Assembly (NCBI GenBank): GCA_905220665.1 | Contig: CAJNAR010000150.1 | Span: forward strand, 794,036 to 858,035 | Direction: 5' to 3' | DNA: 64,000 nucleotides | Source of the DNA: Albugo candida | Taxonomy: Eukaryota; Oomycota; Peronosporomycetes; Albuginales; Albuginaceae | Made by a program: the position numbers and the translations under genes | The notes under the pieces: generated by a model | What the model was told of the DNA's origin: nothing | The model's database searches: none | What the model saw: the letters and a program-made list of their open reading frames with translations, nothing else | Part shown: positions 42,138 to 54,719 of the stretch, piece by piece | Layout of the letters: each line of letters begins with the position of its first letter | Numbering within the stretch: the stretch's first letter is position 1

Positions 42138-44846
42138 GGAATTCCACTTGCGATTTGGTCACCTGGCGTATGACACCATCGAGAGAGTGGCTAATGACCC
42201 GTACAGCGGGATACTTCTCACGGATGAGAATAGTCTGGCTTGCTTAACATGTGAACAGGGCAAGCAGAACCGCAGCCATCAACCTGTTCAAGACACAGGA
42301 ATCAATGCTCCTGTCGACCGAGTGGGTGGAGTTATCTGTAGCGATATCAAAAGACCAATAGTGCCGATCGACAGGTGTGGAAACAGGTAACTGATCAATT
42401 TTGTTGATCACAAGAGCAGTACTGCCTTGTGTTTCAGGCAAAAACTCAGGATAAAGCGACCAAGGCGTTTGCAACCTTACTTATTTACTTCGATAAGCGA
42501 TTTATCTGCAAGCTGCACTACCTCCGTACTGATGGGGGAGTTGGGTACAAGGTCGTCGATCCATTTTTAGGAAAACCGGTGTGCAGCGCAAGGTATCGGA
42601 AGCGGATAACCAAGTACAAACGGAAAGGCCGAGCGTATGCGCCAAACTCTGATGAACATGGTGCGCTCCATGATATTTGGGTCAGGACTGCCTTTGAGCC
42701 TTTGAGGAGACGCTGCGGAATACGCGACCTATATACTAAACATCAGACCGACTCGAGGAAATGCGAGTCGTGCTTTGCCGCTTCAAGTACTTAGTGGAGT
42801 CAGCACAACACTGACGGATATCGTTATTTTTGGATCACCATGCACCCCGATTCGGATAACATATATAACACTCTTGACCGGCGTGGGGAAGCAGGGCTCA
42901 TAATTGGCAAGAGAGACGAAACTAAAAGCTATCAGGGGCTGTTCACGAAGGATCGTGTCGTTTGTACGACGCAGCATGTCAGCAATAACAAGAACCTTAG
43001 CGAGGACGCGAATGCAAAACTCGTTCTACCAAGAAGAAGACCGCTGATCCCATCGACATTACCGTCGATTCAACAGCTGAAACTTGTAAGTCTATTGAAA
43101 CAATTCTAGAGTAAACTGGCGATATTGGGCATCGGGAGGAGCCTTGAGTAGGATCAGGGAAGGTCAAAAAGGGCGGCAATCGCGGTGGACGGAAAAGCAA
43201 AACGACTGAGGCTTAGCAACCAAGCCAACAATGAGAATGAAGACGCGATTTGATGGGTTGAAAACCACACCACGCGAGATTATTGGCGCGGTTTATCGTG
43301 TGAATCCGAAGAACTGGAAAGAAGTCATCGAGAGCGACAATTGCGTGGCATGGAAGCGCGCTGCTGAATCGGAGATCTGCTCGCTCAAAGCCAATGACAC
43401 GCGGGAAATGGTGTTGCGCAATGATGGAATGCGTCCTCTCACACAAAAAGTGGGTGTTCAAGACTAAGACAGATTCTGACGGAGCGTCGAACGGTCAAGG
43501 CGCGTACGGTGGCGTGTAGGAACGAGCAGTCATTTGAAGAATATTATACGCTGACGCTCGCCACGGTCATGGACATGATGATTGCGAAGGTTATCCTTGC
43601 ACTATCCGATATATGAGGTGAACCGACACGTCATGGGAACGTGCCTGATGCATATGTCAAGGCCTCTGCTGAACCGGACTGGACATTTACCTACATGATC
43701 CACAAGAAATGAAAGTAAGTGAGAAGGAACTACAGCGTCGTGGCGCTCAGCGCACAAACAAGTGGTGCTTCGGCTTTAGCGCAGCCTTTATGGATTAAAA
43801 CAAGCTGGAAGACTCTGGACGCAACTCCTACATTCAGAACTACTTCGTTTCAGATTCGTTCAATGTGTCACAGACTCTTGTCTCATCTACAAAGGGGATC
43901 ACGATGAAAAGATTCATCGAAGATTTGAGTGGATGATGCGTAAAAAAGCGGTAACGCTGCAGATCAAGGACCTGAACATCGTTAGCAAGTTTCTAGGGAT
44001 GCGACTTACCTATTCTTCGGAGTTTGGTTTTCAGATGAGCTACTATTAAAGTTTGGCCTGAACGATGCACACCACGTGATGACACCCATAGTGCTCGATC
44101 ATGATACCGACATGCGGGAAGCTGACCCGATTATACTCGCGGATGGGCTAGTCAGATCAGCATAACTGAAAGACTTTCAGTCGATCGTGAGATCGCTGTT
44201 ATCGTTGACTCGATGCACACGCCCGGACATTGCTTATGCGGTGCACCGATCTACGCGTCGAACCGATCCTCCTACGGTGAGCGACCGGCAATTGAGCAAA
44301 AAAATTGCCAGGTATTGAGAGGAATCAAAAACGTCAAGTTTCAGCTTGGACATAAACAGGTTCAGCAAACACTACTGTGCAACTTTCAAGCGCAAGCGAT
44401 GCGGGCTTTGAAGATGATGATATAAGTCGGTAAGCGGAGCGATTTTTCGTGTGGGTGACATGATAGCGGGCTGGACGTGCCGCAAACAAGCATCAGTATC
44501 GCTATCGACTATGAAAGCAGAATACACATCGGCTTCACATGCCGGTCAAGAGCTCCTCGGATTACGCGAACTAGTTGTTGAGATGGGGATAAACGTGGAA
44601 TTTCCTATGCAGATGGAGATAGACAATTAAGCAGCTATCCACCAGATGGAAAAGGAAGGAACTTCGACGCGAGCGAAACACATCGACTTTGAGCTGAAGT
44701 TTATTAAAGATTGTGCTAAACGAGGCACCGTAAAGTCCTGTTATGTGCACACCGAAGATATGGCAGCTGATTTGCTTACGAAGGCACTTAGCTGTTCGAC
44801 TAAAAGAATTGATGGGACTATGTTCGCTATTACGCGAAACTAGCAA
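42138..44846 (+). pseudogene. copia D integrase, RT and RNase H
   Basis: Plus-strand blocks in order: pre-integrase (RFGHLAYDTIERVA, CLTCEQGKQNRSH), integrase (KAFATLLIYFDKRF, LRTDGG for the second Asp region, then decayed), RT entry (NCVAWKRAAESEICSLKAND) and RNase H (STMKAEYTSASHAGQE, TRAKHIDFELKFIKD, MAADLLTKALS). Frameshifts and deletions are frequent, and the YxDD region of RT is not recognisable. It is more decayed than element A. Confidence 0.85.
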
Positions 44847-44897
44847 GGATCAGGACATGAATTTAGGTAACGGACACACGGCAGCGTGAAGAAGAAG

Positions 44898-45126
44898 TGT
44901 TTCAAAGTAACGAATACACATTGCCATCCGCCGGACGTTTTGGTAAAAAGATCCAAGGAATCTAAATAGTGGTCATGCGTACCTTCCGCTATGGAATATC
45001 CCGACGCGGTGGTTTCGTAATCAAGGAAGGCCGTAGAAAGAGAAACTAACAGTCATGAATAATATAATTACTTCTATTTTTGCCTCCCTCGAGTAAAGCG
45101 ACTTCCTATTTCGTGCGGTGTTTTCA
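44898..45126 (+). repeat. 3' LTR of copia element D
   Basis: 229 bp, partner of 32885-33116. It follows the purine tract GAAGAAGAAG and ends GTGTTTTCA. Element B's 3' LTR-like sequence follows immediately. Confidence 0.85.
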
Positions 45127-48100
45127 TGAGATTTGAATTCGAGAAAAAGGTAGTGTATTCAAATAAATTAACCGTTTGCTAGCCTATCCTTCATGTCTAG
45201 CTGAGTTACCAATATTCCACATACCCATCTCTAGACGAGCGGTCAAACTCAAAATCTCTCTCTTGCAACTGAGCCTTGAATTCTTACAATCCTCATCGAC
45301 CACCATGCGACTGTGATCTTCCTGTTAGGGAAGCCCGAAAACCGAGCGCAATTCCATCAGTCTCGGTGCCGGTAGTGCTTTGGTTAGAAGGTCCGCCATC
45401 ATCATTCGTGATTCGAAGTACAGAGGCGCGACAATTCCTCGTACAGCGAAGTCGCGGATGAACTTTCATGGAATGTCCACGTGTTTGGCGCTCGTCATAA
45501 TGTCTTCGGACTCCAGCTGCTTAATGGATGCCTGGTTGTCAATCTTCATGGTCATGGGCTCGGTCCAATCTCTAGCATCAACCCACTTAGCACCAACAGT
45601 TCACGTCAACGTGAACGCCGAAGTAAATTCAGCCTCCATGGTGGAAAAAGAAACCCCCGTCTGCTTCATGTAGATGTATTGTACTGTATAATCGCACTAT
45701 TCATCGTAATCACTGCCGGTAACGGACTTCTGATCTTGCTTGTCGTTCGTGAAATCCGAGTCGCTCCAGCTCTCAAGCAACAGATCATCTGCGTCCGACT
45801 CACTCATTTGCATGTACAGCTTCAATTCATTTGTACCTTGAGTTAGCGAGAAACCTTTTTTGCTAAGTTCTAGTCTTGTAAGGTCGGCTGGGGGGTTCGT
45901 CTCGATGCCATGTGAACGGTGAAACTTATATCCGGTCACGTACAGCGCCAACACCATAACAAACTCCCAACAAGAGACTGAAAATAGCGGACAATTGGCT
46001 CACCTAGTAATTCTTCCGTCACCATATACTTCATCTCACTCGCTTCAGCTTCATTTCTATCCTCGTCTGCTGGAATTTGTACCCCGTTCGCTTCAGCCAA
46101 TCCGTGCTTCTACAGGAGTTCTTCAATAGTCGCCTGCTGATCTAGCGTCTAGCCATCCCCGTCGCTTAGCTCAGCGCGCATTTCCAAAATGTCCTTACTT
46201 TACCAAGGTCCTTTATTAAGAGTGTTTTCATTGTAAGAAAAAAATCTGCCACTAGCATCTGTAACCGTACGACGATCATTCCGTTACCCTATCGATTATA
46301 GTAAAAACACATGTCCGTAGTACACCGTGTAATTTCAGCATCTTCCAGTATGCCATGTAGTATCTGGCTCCATAATTTTCCTGCCTGCTTAAGTTTGTAT
46401 AGAGGCTTCTTTAAACGCAATGCAATTTGGCTCCGCGTATCCACACCGAGCTTCCGCATATCTTCTTTGCGGATTTCGATACCTTACGGTATACCCAGGT
46501 GAATATCCAAATTCTCTTCCTTGTCTGCCTTTGCGTAGGCTTTTGGGATTCCCCCGTGCCTCGCCGGCACACACCGTTTCTACAAAGACCAGTACCACTT
46601 TTACGGTACTGAGCTTCATAACGGCAGCAAATGTGACGCCATAGTCGACGCCGAAAAGTTGCTCGTTCCCGCAAACCACGAGTCTGTCTTTGTCACGTTC
46701 GATAACACCATCCATGTCGGTCTTCCTCTTAAAAACCCACGTCGTGTGTAGTACATGGCTATGGTGGGAGGCACCTCCACCGTCCATAAGCTATTCTCAT
46801 CGGATACCGGAGGTCTTCCCTTACATTCACGTCGCACCTTTACCATATTTTCCATCACTGCGTCCACAATGATGACCCTGCCGCGCTCGGTAATACTTAG
46901 AGACCCACCATTCGCAGTAACACATTCATTCACGTGCTCCTCCGGGTCTTCAAGTAGGCTTACGACATTCACGGAGTGTTTAATGGACCCACTTTCGAGG
47001 ATCCGATTTCTCTTGTTTACAATTGAATTCTTGACAATAAGAACGAACTCCGTTTCTTGTCTTGCAGTGCGTCCTTTTTTTTCAACCTTTATGTGTATCC
47101 TTTTCCCGAAATTGTAACACATCTCGCGTTCGGTCGTCCGTTCTTACCAAACTCACCAATTCTCATCCTAGCTGCCTTCCTCGTGTCTCTAACTCCGTAG
47201 ATTGAGCGAAATGCGCTATTCTTCTGCCTGGCGTGGGAAGTCGATCCACGTAAGGTTCAGACGCAAAATAATAGACATTCTTATGGCTGGGTCTGCGTAG
47301 TGCACAATTTTGTCAACGATTAAGTTGTCCGCCCCACCGCACTCTTCACTCACAGCTACCAGCTCGAGGTAGTGTTCCGTACAGCTTCTCCTGCTGTTCT
47401 TGGGTGAGTAAACATCTTCATGGTTATAAATGATGTTATTTTGGCTGCAAACGTATGCGTCAGTCTCTGGATCGCGTGCTCCAAAGTTGGTTCCTCCTGC
47501 CACCAACCGTCAACCTGTCGATTCTGATACCTTTCACCCACTCCTGCTAAGTGATGTACAAGTATGTCGACCTCTACATCCTCGCTCCACTGAAATCCAC
47601 TAGCAAGTTCGGCGAACGAGATCTGCTACAAAAACAATTTCACCTAACGACAGGGGGGCCCCCTCTACACAATCCCTGGTACAATTCTTCGCCGTCAAAA
47701 GGGCTAATTCCTAGCTTCCTTTGACGCGTGTCTGGAACCCGCTCCAACTACGCAACAAGATCCGGACCTTGGTGTTTTCGAGGTGCCGGGAGGTATGCTG
47801 GTGACTGCACGTAGTGTTGAGGCAGCTCAGGATGTAAGGCATGTGCTGTCTCGACGTTAGACGCGGCCTGTCCATATCCGCGCTTCCTAGTTCCCAAGCA
47901 GGTAGCCGGTGACCGGACACTTGTAAAGAGGCTTTCGGGGGTCACGTTGAGTCCAACGCCTCCCTAATCATAGCCCTGCCTTGACCAATAATCGGACCGA
48001 ATAAGCTTGCCTCTTATCCTTTCTGCTCCTTCTCGTACTGTCACTATTGCGATGCCATCATGCGATCCATGCGTGCGGTGAGACCTGTTACAATTTCAAG

Positions 48101-48409
48101 AAGTCTTTCCAACGGGTTAAACCGTTGGGCTCATAACCTTTTGGCTGGATAGGATTGAATCCGAGAGAAAAAGTAGTGTTATAAGAATAGGGAGCCTTCA
48201 AAATCCCCTCAGTGCTTTTTGTAAAATCCTTTCAGTTTGATATGATTGGCTAATTGCATGTGGGAAGCGTTAAAATACCCTGTGCGTTTGCTAAAATTTT
48301 CTTACTTTGATATGATTCTACATGATTGGCTAGTTTTCGAGCATGATAATTAAACCATACCGACTGCAAAAGAGACCATGATTCTTTCCACCTTCAAACT
48401 GGCTGGTAT
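45127..48409 (-). mobile_element. Ty1/copia retrotransposon B (integrase deleted)
   Basis: A minus-strand element. Its 5' LTR-like part (about 48141-48405) and 3' part (about 45130-45200) share a TTGAAT.CGAG..AAAA.GTAGTGT block. The primer-binding site is at 48127-48138. Coding pieces: gag remnants at 47216-47945, a degenerate knuckle and protease at 46800-47122 (protease start ILESGSIKHSVN, Asp changed to Glu), then RT at 46389-46787 (TWVFKRKTDMDGV) and RNase H at 45697-45957 (ESWSDSDFTNDKQDQKS). Protease is followed almost directly by RT, so the integrase is missing. The element is not autonomous. Confidence 0.75.
48127..48138 (-). promoter_or_regulatory. Primer-binding site of element B
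   Basis: Sense GGTTATGAGCCC, matching the initiator-Met tRNA anticodon arm. The embedded ATG opens a short frame (MSPTV then stop). Confidence 0.6.
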
Positions 48410-51400
48410 CTATCTCTTCGTGAACCATTTTCCTACGTCCATGGTTTTTTCCCACGCACTTTTTTGCGTACTGCGAATCGCTTCGCCGTAGTTTTCTAGG
48501 TCAGACTGATGAACGGTATTCACAAGTTCCACTAGCTTTTCTTCTACAGACCCCTCGTGAGAAGTCGATCCTTTTTTCCCATGTGCTGAGCGTGCCACCG
48601 GCCTTTCCCGATTCCAATTAGATTTCTCTTTATTCGGTCTTGCTCGCGCCACGGCTACTCTAGCATTTTTGCTATCTTGTACAAATCCTTGTTAAATTTT
48701 TTCATTCTCTCCAGCATTCAAACTTTCGATGTTCTTGACGTGTTGTGTGGTTACAGCAATTCGGTCCTTCTGTAGATACGTGATATCCCTTTGTGGATTC
48801 ACCAATACCAATGATAAATCCGCCTTGACCCCTCTCTGCAAAGTATTTCTTTTTTGGATATCGAAAGACCGTACACGGAGAGCCAAAACTCACAATCTCA
48901 CCAATAGTGGGTGCTTTCTTCGTCAGCAATTGTGGCGGAGAAACTTTGTCAGCGGTAGCGTTTGTGGGTGAGGGGTTAAGCACGGAAGCCGCATATTGAA
49001 CCGCATCACCTCAGAAGGTCAACGGCAATCCCCCGGAGAATATCATGCATCTGGACATGTTCTCAATCGTTCGATGTATTCTTTCAGCCTAACCATTACT
49101 CGCTTGATTTCTCGACTCGATTCGTTGTCGGGCCACACACCTTGGTTCTTGCAGAGTAAGTCACTATTTTCATACTCTCCACTCGAATCGGTGTGTAGGA
49201 TGTGAATCCTGCAATCGAATCGTTTTTCGAAATACATTAGGAAATTTTCGAATTGTTTTGCTGCCATATCCTTCGTGTTGGCGAGGAAAACTTTCACATA
49301 ATTACTTTTGTAATCAGCAAAACTTCACCATGTATCGGTTTCCAAGCCGATCTCTGGGAGTCATTGGTCCCTTTAAGTCGGAGCACACAACCCCACCAAT
49401 CCGATCGATCGGCGAGTGCTCAGCTGAGTCTTTTTTCGATTGGCGGTTCCTTGGATGCTTCTTTTGGGCACCTATGATGCAATTTGGGAGTCTGCGATCC
49501 GTTACTCCAATTCCCCCGATGCAGGATCCTTTGCCAGTCTCTCAATGGCGTCTTAATTTGCATGTCCGGGTCTTCGATGAAAATCAATGAGTGAACCCTT
49601 TTGGATGTTGTCCGAATGTATTTCTCCACTCTCTTCGTGTTAGTGATAGGTGCCACGACGACATTTCGTGATGTGGAGCAATTCTTCCGAATGTTTGCAC
49701 GAACTATGAGTACATTTCTCGTCAACTCACATCGAAAATAATCTTCTTCTTATCACTGCTCGCCAGTACGCGCTGGGTACCACGCCTCATAAGTGTGTAT
49801 CACTTCATGTCCAGAACTCCATACGAAAAAAGGTTATGTTTTAGCCCTTTGGCGTAATATACATCGGTGACCGTCACAATGCGTCGATGTCCCATAGCTG
49901 TTAGATTTTAGCCTGGCACTTCCCCTATTGGTAATAGTTGATGGTTTCCATCCGGCTGCACACACGTTCCAACAGCATCTTCACATCACCAAGCCAATTT
50001 TTATTGCTGATAGGATGCCTACTACTCCCGCTATCCAGAATCCAAATGTCGCCATGTTCATCCTGAAGGTCCGCCATACCCAACGTGAAATCTGAGTCCT
50101 TGTTTTGATGAGATTCTTTGTTGCGACAATTTGCCATGACGTGACCCGATTTACCACATAGAAAACATCGCCTGTGTTTCTTGAAACGTCGACCTTGCAT
50201 TTGCTCAGCATGCTCCTTTCCGGGACGCTTGTTTCTCCTCCCTGGCTCCCACTCTTGCCCATTTCGACAATCATGAACGTGTCCATCAATCTCCTTTCCA
50301 ATGCTCTTGTTTGGCATCCATGACTCCCAAGATTGCGCGAAATGTGCTAGTTCTTCTGCCTTCTGTCAGTAATCTGTCCTTTGAGGATCGATTTTCGCCA
50401 TCGTAGCAATTTTCATGTCTTCTGATGCGTACTCAGCAATGTTGTTTAGTACCAAAAAGTCAGAACCTTCACTGGAAGCTCCTGCTACAGCATTCAGATA
50501 CATAAGGTGCTCCATCTACGATCGTTTCGAATCCTTTGGGCTCGTGAAAAGGTTTATTGCTCGTGATGGCGTAATATTTACCTCAAACGCCTGAAGCATG
50601 CTCTTAATAGCATACTGGAGCGTGGCATTCTGATTCCACCAGACGTCGATTTGCTTATTGAAGTACCTTTTAGCCATACCATCTAAATATTGGCCTAATA
50701 AGTCCACCTTCACATCTTCAGGCCAATAAAAGCCACAAGCAAACTGTGGTAGAACTATTTGCCTTTCTAAGCTTTTTTCCCACTCCAGGAACCGGATCCC
50801 AAACCCTGGTATAATTTTTTCCCGCGAATCTTCAGCTCTTTCTGTCTTGCATCTGGGTAGGCGAGAACTCCTCTTGCTCCCTGGTTCCCTTCGATTTGTC
50901 CCACGGGAGAAGCCGAAACAGCTCCAGGATGATGATATGGCTGCGCATGTCTATTCTGTTCCTGTAGTCGTGCTTAGAGAAGTACCAATGTTGCACAGCA
51001 TTTGGGGGTTTTCTCCTGTTTGCCTCTCTTTTCGGCGTTCCAGTCAGCGAGTCAAGATGCATACGCTGGCCTCTTCCCAAGGAAGATTCAAACAAGCTTG
51101 GGCTTATTTCGGTGCTTATCGGATGATCTTCGGAAACTCTTCTACTCCTCGCACCTTCCGCAACTTTCTTGCGAAGCTCCGTCTGTGAGCTTTCCAGCCG
51201 ATCCAGCCGATCAACCAGTCCTCTAACAAGGTTCAACAACTCATTGTTCCCACCTTGGCCACTTCCTTTTATCTAACATCTCTCTGAGAATTCTTTCCTC
51301 TCACCGGCCATTTACCAGCCAGGTGCGTCCACGGTTGGAAACGTAATATTCGCTTCGTCTGTGTATTCACATGCGAAGTCCCCCATTGGGCTCATAACCT

Positions 51401-51950
51401 GTTGAATATCCAGCAACGCTGTGACAGACTTAAGGGAGCGCGAACGACGACCACAGAAGTCGAAGCAAAAAGGTAAATTGTATTAGTTTTTCTCTTGAAA
51501 AACCTACCGCTACACATGGGTATAAAATGCTGTGTAGTCCACGCATCATTATGCAAAATAAAGCTACGCGGTTAACCTTCATCGAACCGAGCTTTCAATA
51601 AAACCAATATGATTAATCGATAGGATGCCTATATCACTGCGTCTACCTAAGATACATAATAGAATTTCGTATTTGATTTTTTCTTGCACTTCTTCGAGTC
51701 CGAGCGGTTCCCTGCTTCACCACGAGATCTACATAAAAGTTTTTTAAGGTTTCCCTTGGTTTCCTAATATTCAAACTAAGATAAATTGCGTCGCGTCGAT
51801 CCATTTTGTTGGCGCGGCAATTCTTTTGGGCGCGCAATTACTGGCTCTTGCGAAGGTTTTGGAATTTGTTGCGAAAGGGTCTGAACCTCGTCGATTGTCG
51901 TAGCCTGCTGAAGGTCTGGCAAGACCCCAAAGCAGGGGGTCAATTAATCA
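48410..51950 (-). mobile_element. Ty1/copia retrotransposon C (truncated in RT)
   Basis: A minus-strand element with primer-binding site 51387-51398 and a 5' LTR starting (on the plus strand) TGAATATCC at 51402; the far LTR end is only approximate. Pieces: gag at 50516-51239, CCHC knuckle CFLCGKSGHVMANC and protease WILDSGSSRHP at 49925-50317, integrase fragments at 49043-49725 (HTDSSGEYENSD), the post-integrase block FGSPCTVF..GFIIGIGESTKGYHV at 48702-48983 and the RT entry at 48410-48652 (YGEAIRSTQKSAWEKTM). It stops at element B, so the RT and RNase H are lost. Frameshifts are common. Confidence 0.8.
51387..51398 (-). promoter_or_regulatory. Primer-binding site of element C
   Basis: Sense GGTTATGAGCCC directly after an LTR end reading TTCAACA. 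The embedded ATG continues in frame for about 25 codons (MSPMGDFACEYTDE). Confidence 0.65.
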
Positions 51951-52844
51951 AGTAAGATCGGGGGACTTTTGGCTGGACGCAATGGAAGAGGACTTAGTTG
52001 GTGGGGCTTATCCAAGTGCCAATGCGGATGGATGTCGCTCATCCGCAAGCTCTGTTTTTAGTGCAGGTATTGACGCATTTTTTGCTTACAGGGAAGACCT
52101 CAGACTGTGAAATATACTCCAGAGCATACGCCTTCGTCGTTTCTTTGGGGCTGGAGGGCAACTTTTAACTGCTCGTGGTTTTTATTCAGTGCAAAATGAG
52201 AAAATTTCAAGTTGATATCCCGCAACATCATTCCTTGAGGCGTTGGCTGTGTATTGTTACATATTCTCGTTTGTTGACGCTGTCGGGACACATCGTGCTC
52301 TGCAAGATTATTATCGATACATATGTTATTTTTCGCAACACAAAAGAAGGTTATTCATGCTAGTTGGTATGTATTGCTTGAGCATGTGGTGAGCACTTTT
52401 AACGCGCGAGATTGCAGTATGACCGAAATGCGTTATACGGCCAGTAACAAACTTTTCTAGAGGTAATTCATGTTTTAACAATGTATTTGATTATTGCACT
52501 GTCTGCCCGCCATTCGAAACGTTCCCATACTTCATCGAAGGAGCCTTTTTTTTTGCATACATGACTGCCCTCCATTCCTTCATGAAGGCTGTCTATTCAT
52601 TTTCTTTTGGTAAACATGCTTTGCATGTCTTCACTATGTGTTTTCAATATGCCATACACATAACAGAATTTGTGAAGCAAGGAAGTGTTCTTGAATTCCT
52701 GAAGTTAGCGCCAGCTTGCGAGCAACGACAAAAACATTCGGTAGAAATTCGTCCCGAAAGATCGATCAAAAGAAGTTTATTGCTAAAGAGTATGAGAATT
52801 GACTCTTGCTCGTAATGATAACATATTTGACGGCATTGTTTTTT
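51951..52844. other. No supported gene
   Basis: About 900 bp with short frames on both strands. An 84-codon plus frame at 52561-52815 has an ATG but no family signal. The DNA may belong to transposon remnants. Confidence 0.35.
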
Positions 52845-53030
52845 CTACATTGACGAGTACCCAAAAAGATGCAACAAACGAAGCTTCAGAGCATCTGTCC
52901 TGTATATGGCATCCACCAGAAAAATGCCATTGTGACTCCGAGCCATCTCTGTAGATCTTGGATGGGCAAAGAGCAAGTGGGAAATTTTGCCGTTATCATT
53001 GCTCACTATAATTTCAACATCAAATGGCAA
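52845..53030 (-). pseudogene. Possible MULE-type transposase fragment
   Basis: A 61-codon minus frame containing NGIFLVDAIYRTDALKLRLL. The pattern recalls the first-aspartate block of Mutator-like transposases (..VDATYKTNRF.MPLL..). Too short to be sure. Confidence 0.3.
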
Positions 53031-53239
53031 TCTGCGAAATTGCTGTACAGTACGCTACCAAAAAGATTGTCGTTTTTTCAATCCATATTTTTTAGATCCA
53101 ACCAAAGTCACTTCAACCACATTTACACAACCATCTTCAGCTCAATGCCTCTTAAACTTTCAATAGTTGTTCTAATGCATATGAAGAAGTGATTTCCCAA
53201 AAAAATTGATATAGATTGAATTTTAGACATTTTAATAAT

Positions 53240-54660
53240 ATTGGAGTACGAAACATGCTACCAACGAGTTGATTCACCATTTGAAGTAAGAACTGCCTGA
53301 GTTCTGCCTTGGAGGGTGTCGATTAAACTTTGCAACCAATCTTCATCTATCTTTGAACAAACATCTTGAATTTGATGCCACAATTCTTCTTCATTTTATG
53401 CCATGAGAAGTTCTAGATCTGATCTTTGAATCTCGCCCACACATATTCGATTGTGTTCAGGGGGTTCAGGTCTGGGAATTTGGTGGCCAATTCAACTTTG
53501 CAATGCCTCTTTCATCCCTCCATTTCTTAGGGGCATTGCTTCGATTGATTGAAGCGCCATCTTCCAATAATACTGAATCATTGAGCTCAGCCCAAAATCT
53601 GCCCAATACAATATCATAGACTTTCACGACCCATGCGAGCCAATCGACTCTTCTAATTTCCTTGAAAGGCACCCCAGACCATCACGGAGTAACGCCCTGA
53701 TCTGAAATAGGGCGCTAGACAGTCCAAATTGTACCTCTCATAGGCTGTTTTCTATACAAGCGGCTTGAGGAAATTATTCCGATTTCAAAGCTGGCTTCAT
53801 CTGTCCAGTAGACGGAATTCAGAACTGTATAGTTGCATTTTTGTGTTTCCGTGCAAAGTCCAATCGACATGCAATATGCTTTGCACTTAAAAATGGCTTC
53901 TTGAGTGCTACGCGAGAAAATTATCTAGTTTCATGAAGTCGCCTTCTTGCTGTTGACGGGCTGACTTGGAGAGTCATTTTGTTGGTGATGTCTTGAAGTG
54001 TTGCCCGCCGATCTTCCTTGATTTGTGGACCAAGTGCTCAACATCCCTTTCATCAAGTTTTTTTGGTCGTCCAGGGCTTTTCTTGGGAATAACACTGGAT
54101 TCATTGCGGCTGTGCTTCACAGTGTTCGAAATGCAAGTGCAACTCGGATCCTCGTCCTAGTAGCTCACCGTATTGTGGCGCACATCAATTCGCACAACCC
54201 GGTATCTTGGACCATTTTACAGCTCACGGTACGTTAGGACCGTTACACTACTCACGGTACTTTTGGCCCATTTTTTTCACAACTTCTTACAACTTTCAAC
54301 ATTTATCCGTTACACTATGGATACACACTCGTACGGTAGTGGTGGACGCTACTGCAATGCAGGACTAGCAACTAGGGTCATGATATCATCTCACGCAGGT
54401 TTTTTGCGAAACGTTTTTATATGTTTATATAGTATTTAAGATAGCCTAGGCAACTAGAGAAGTCAGTTAGTCTAATTCTAGTAATAGAGACACATTCAAC
54501 TATGCTTCACTTGCGCTGTACTTGACTTTGACTGATTTCGAAATGAGCTGCAATCAAGGAAGTTTTTGACCAGCCAATTTCATTCCGACCAGACGGCTTC
54601 TATCCTCAATAGAGAAGTTTTACGCTTCCAGAGTTTGAGTAGCCATAGTTCTATTTTTGG
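53240..54660 (-). pseudogene. Tc1/mariner-like transposase remnant, interrupted
   Basis: A minus-strand series of blocks: N-terminal helix-turn-helix part near 54530-54650 (SIEDRSRLVGMKLAGQ, AAHFEISQSQVQR), then, across a 382-bp insertion, KKSPGRPKKLDERDVEHL near 54040-54095, a YSVMVWGAF-like block near 53690-53730, and LLEDGASINRSNAPKKW with LNWPPNS near 53480-53570 (the catalytic D and NWP..SPDLNPIE region), ending near 53250. Many frameshifts and stops. These enzymes cut and paste their element at TA sites. Confidence 0.75.
54121..54502 (+). mobile_element. LINE 3'-tail insertion in the Tc1-like element
   Basis: Flanked by TGCTTCAC at 54113-54120 and 54503-54510 (8-bp duplication). Its last ~65 bp (54437-54502) resemble the 3' end of the 7.4-kb LINE (42038-42104), for example AATTCTAGTAATA.AGAC. 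Removing it and one duplication copy reconnects the transposase blocks. It is a 5'-truncated LINE or a non-autonomous relative. Confidence 0.7.
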
Positions 54661-54719
54661 GAAGTGAGACAAGTATATAGGAAGGGAGCGCGTCGTCAAT
54701 TAAATTTCAGATATAAAAA

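Larger units (their letters stand above)
32885..45126 (+). mobile_element. Ty1/copia retrotransposon D, split by a LINE
   Basis: LTRs at both ends (32885-33116, 44898-45126), a primer-binding site at the left and a purine tract (GAAGAAGAAG) before the right LTR. Coding pieces on the plus strand: gag and zinc knuckle before 34246, protease region to 34689, then, after the LINE (34690-42120), pre-integrase and integrase (42138 on), RT (from 43231) and RNase H (to 44843). All parts carry frameshifts. Without the LINE and one target-duplication copy, the protease frame runs directly into the pre-integrase frame (..DAQQGSLLEFHLRFGHLAYD). No flanking 5-bp duplication was found. Confidence 0.9.

Noticed and set aside
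52561..52815. An 84-aa plus-strand ORF as a gene.
   Set aside because: An isolated short frame between transposon remnants without a recognisable family or splice partners.
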